A stretch of DNA of 64,000 bases. Source: Clostridia bacterium. GTDB taxonomy: Bacteria > Bacillota > Clostridia > Christensenellales > SZUA-584. Positions 62,432 to 64,000 of this stretch are shown here, in pieces; within the stretch, counting starts at the first letter, position 1; the number at the start of each line of letters is the position of its first letter. Where the stretch lies: positions 1-64,000 of the forward strand of contig JABGQS010000007.1 of assembly GCA_018648645.1 (NCBI GenBank), written 5' to 3'. The translations under genes were made by a program, and so were the position numbers. Under the pieces are notes generated by a model. The model saw only the letters and a list, made by a program, of their open reading frames with translations, was not told the origin of the DNA and ran no database searches.

Positions 62432-63163
62432 ATGAAACTAACATGCTTTGGCAGATACGGCCCATACCCAAAGGGCGGCAGCGCGACTTCGTGCTATATG
62501 ATAAGCCACGATGGCAAAAACGTGCTGATAGAGCTCGGCTGCGGCGGTCTGTCAAAGTTTTTGGCGCAGTATACGGTCGCCGATATTGACGCGATTGTAC
62601 TCTCGCACCTTCACGCAGACCACATGGGCGATATGTTGACGTTGAGATACGCGCTAAAGGTTGCGCAGATCAACGGCTCAATCACAAAGGGTGTGCCGGT
62701 ATATTGTCCGGACAAGCCGAAGACGGAGGCGGGGATGCTCGCAGCGGATCCTTTGATGGACACTGTGCCGCTCTGCGATGGGTATAGATGCAAGATATTC
62801 AATATGGATGTCAGTTTTGCGCATATGCCGCATCCGTATGAGAGCTTTGCGATGAGGTTTAGCGCAGACGATAAAACGTTTGTGTACTCCGGCGATGTAA
62901 TGGACAATGACAGATTGGCAGTTTTCGCAAAGGACGCGGATTTGTTTTTGATGGAAGCGGCGCTGCAGCAAAAGGATGTGCACAGCAAATCAGCCCATTT
63001 GAGCGCTGTGCGTGCCGGAGAGATCGGTATGCAAGCAAATGCAAAGCGCATGCTGATTACGCACTTGTTCCCTGAGTATGACGAGAGGGACGTTATTAGT
63101 GAAGTACGACAACATTATAAGGAAGCACGAATGATTGAGGAGAATAAGACTTACGAGGTATAG
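62432..63163 (+). CDS. metallo-beta-lactamase-fold hydrolase (RNase Z-like)
   Basis: 243 residues, cytosolic. SHLHADHMGD (HxHxDH), FAHMPHPYESFAMRF, VYSGDVMDND and THLFPEYD give the metal ligands His, Asp and His. The fold branch is that of RNase Z and related phosphodiesterases, but the RNase Z exosite is missing, so substrate is unknown. One base separates it from the ECF gene and it abuts comEC, so all three share a transcript. Confidence 0.85.
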   Translation: MKLTCFGRYGPYPKGGSATSCYMISHDGKNVLIELGCGGLSKFLAQYTVADIDAIVLSHLHADHMGDMLTLRYALKVAQINGSITKGVPVYCPDKPKTEAGMLAADPLMDTVPLCDGYRCKIFNMDVSFAHMPHPYESFAMRFSADDKTFVYSGDVMDNDRLAVFAKDADLFLMEAALQQKDVHSKSAHLSAVRAGEIGMQANAKRMLITHLFPEYDERDVISEVRQHYKEARMIEENKTYEV

Positions 63164-64000
63164 ATGAACTTTGACATCAGCAAATGCCGTCTATTGAATT
63201 TTCGTCCGATGTTCATACTCGCGCTCGCTTTGGCGCTGGGTATCGTCGTCGGGCGTTTTCTCTCATATAGCATTATATACATATTAGTTGCTGCGGTGCT
63301 TGGCATTGCGGCAATTTGTTTGCACAAAAAACGCGTTTTTGTACTTATATGCGCTGCTATGGCGTTGCTCGGGGTGTTTGTATCCTCCAAAGCTGTGGAT
63401 GTCGATTATATAGATGTGACTGAAAACGTAAGTGTTTCGGGCAGGGTGGTGTCGCAACCTTATGTGACGGACTACGGCAGCCTTGTTCTCATAATCGACC
63501 AAGCGCAGTTAGACGATGAATCAGTCGGTGGTGTCAAAGTGTATGTAGACATTGAGGAGCCGATTGATATAAGCGTTGGCGATTTTATTCTAATGAGCGC
63601 GAATGTAGTGATTCCAAAGGGTGTACGCAACCCGGGCGGCTTTGACGAAAAGCTTTATCTAAAAGCGCAGGGAGTGCAGTACAAAGCGTATACCGACTAC
63701 GTGACGAAGAGCGGCGAGCGCGGCGGCCCGATGATTTGGTCGGCAAAGGCTTCCGGCTATATCGGCGGCGTGGTTGATGTCATATTTCAAAAAGATACCG
63801 CGCCTGTTGCAAAAGCGATGCTGCTGGGTGACAAACAGGATCTGCCTGAGGAAACGTACAGCGCGTTTAAAGACACGGGCATGGCACACATACTCGCGGT
63901 GTCGGGCTTGCACGCGGGTATACTTATCGCGTTCGTGTACTACTTGCTTCGGCTGCTTAGAGCAGGTCGAGTTACGCGCCTGATAATCACGCTCGTTTTT
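63164..64000 (+). CDS. comEC: ComEC/Rec2 family DNA-uptake channel (3' end outside window)
   Basis: First 279 residues of the competence membrane channel that carries single-stranded DNA into the cytoplasm. Three N-terminal helices (LALALALGIVVG, IIYILVAAVLGIAAI, FVLICAAMALLGVFV), the DUF4131/OB-like outer domain (about 75-190), PKGVRNPGGFDEKLYLKAQG and the competence-domain motif GMAHILAVSGLHAG. The frame is open to the window edge. ATG 63164 is preceded by GAGGT and lies directly after the MBL stop. Confidence 0.92.
   Translation, partial: MNFDISKCRLLNFRPMFILALALALGIVVGRFLSYSIIYILVAAVLGIAAICLHKKRVFVLICAAMALLGVFVSSKAVDVDYIDVTENVSVSGRVVSQPYVTDYGSLVLIIDQAQLDDESVGGVKVYVDIEEPIDISVGDFILMSANVVIPKGVRNPGGFDEKLYLKAQGVQYKAYTDYVTKSGERGGPMIWSAKASGYIGGVVDVIFQKDTAPVAKAMLLGDKQDLPEETYSAFKDTGMAHILAVSGLHAGILIAFVYYLLRLLRAGRVTRLIITLVF

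Overview
The window looks like chromosomal DNA of an anaerobic, fermentative member of the Clostridia (Bacillota), probably an uncultured lineage of moderate GC. The signs are an NADH-linked [FeFe] hydrogenase operon with a Rex-type operator, pyruvate phosphate dikinase, Spo0A beside recN, type-A RNase P RNA, a DegV protein, many TTG/GTG starts with strong Shine-Dalgarno sites, and sigma-A promoters often of the form TTGTAT-N17-TATAAT. I found no phage, IS element, CRISPR array, rRNA or tRNA. Most of the window is ordinary housekeeping sequence, with several small zones of gene decay.

Layout. 1-7.6 kb: end of an 8-oxoguanine-deaminase-type amidohydrolase, then a CotH kinase / VTC-domain / DUF4956 cluster and a VanX-like lipoprotein peptidase. 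7.7-13.4 kb: zinc-ribbon membrane protein (minus), cysteine desulfurase-ThiI-small membrane protein (plus), glutamate dehydrogenase (minus). 13.7-19.4 kb: secreted metallo-beta-lactamase-fold lipoprotein and the hydrogenase operon (minus). 19.4-21.5 kb: DegV plus decayed sequence, including a clear aminotransferase 3' remnant. 21.6-27.6 kb: a DRE-TIM synthase, then Ddl-MurF-M16 peptidase-dUTPase-PAS. 27.6-30 kb: DUF438/PAS protein with an 18-bp repeat tract, DUF1858, and a truncated membrane gene. 30-35.5 kb: FtsK-RimO-PgsA-RecA. 35.5-36.4 kb: an AT-rich Abi-alpha (DUF4393) gene.

36.6-43 kb is the most interesting part. A roughly 610-nt structured RNA with its own sigma-A promoter and terminator is followed by a small membrane protein, TlyA, NAD kinase, ArgR, RecN and Spo0A. 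Size, closing stem and gene order fit OLE RNA (ornate, large, extremophilic) with its membrane partner OapA. Between oapA and tlyA lie 2.2 copies of an 86-bp hairpin-forming repeat, the last of which supplies the tlyA ribosome-binding site. The Spo0A here has Asn where the phosphorylated Asp should be, yet two 0A boxes precede its gene, and spoIVB is missing from its usual place.

43-64 kb: PPDK; dGTPase-DnaG-RpoD (RpoD with a 190-residue Lys/Ala-rich extension); TrmK-Nif3-zinc ribbon-RNase P RNA; YgiQ radical SAM protein (apparently leaderless mRNA); a sulfatase; an OmpR-type two-component system with an anomalous kinase start, followed by two GerMN lipoproteins; an ECF transporter S component, an MBL hydrolase, and ComEC running off the end.

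Functional links: the hydrogenase re-oxidises fermentative NADH under probable Rex control; Ddl and MurF make and attach D-Ala-D-Ala, while a VanX-like peptidase outside the membrane can cleave it; cysteine desulfurase passes sulfur to ThiI; DnaG and RpoD form the macromolecular-synthesis operon.
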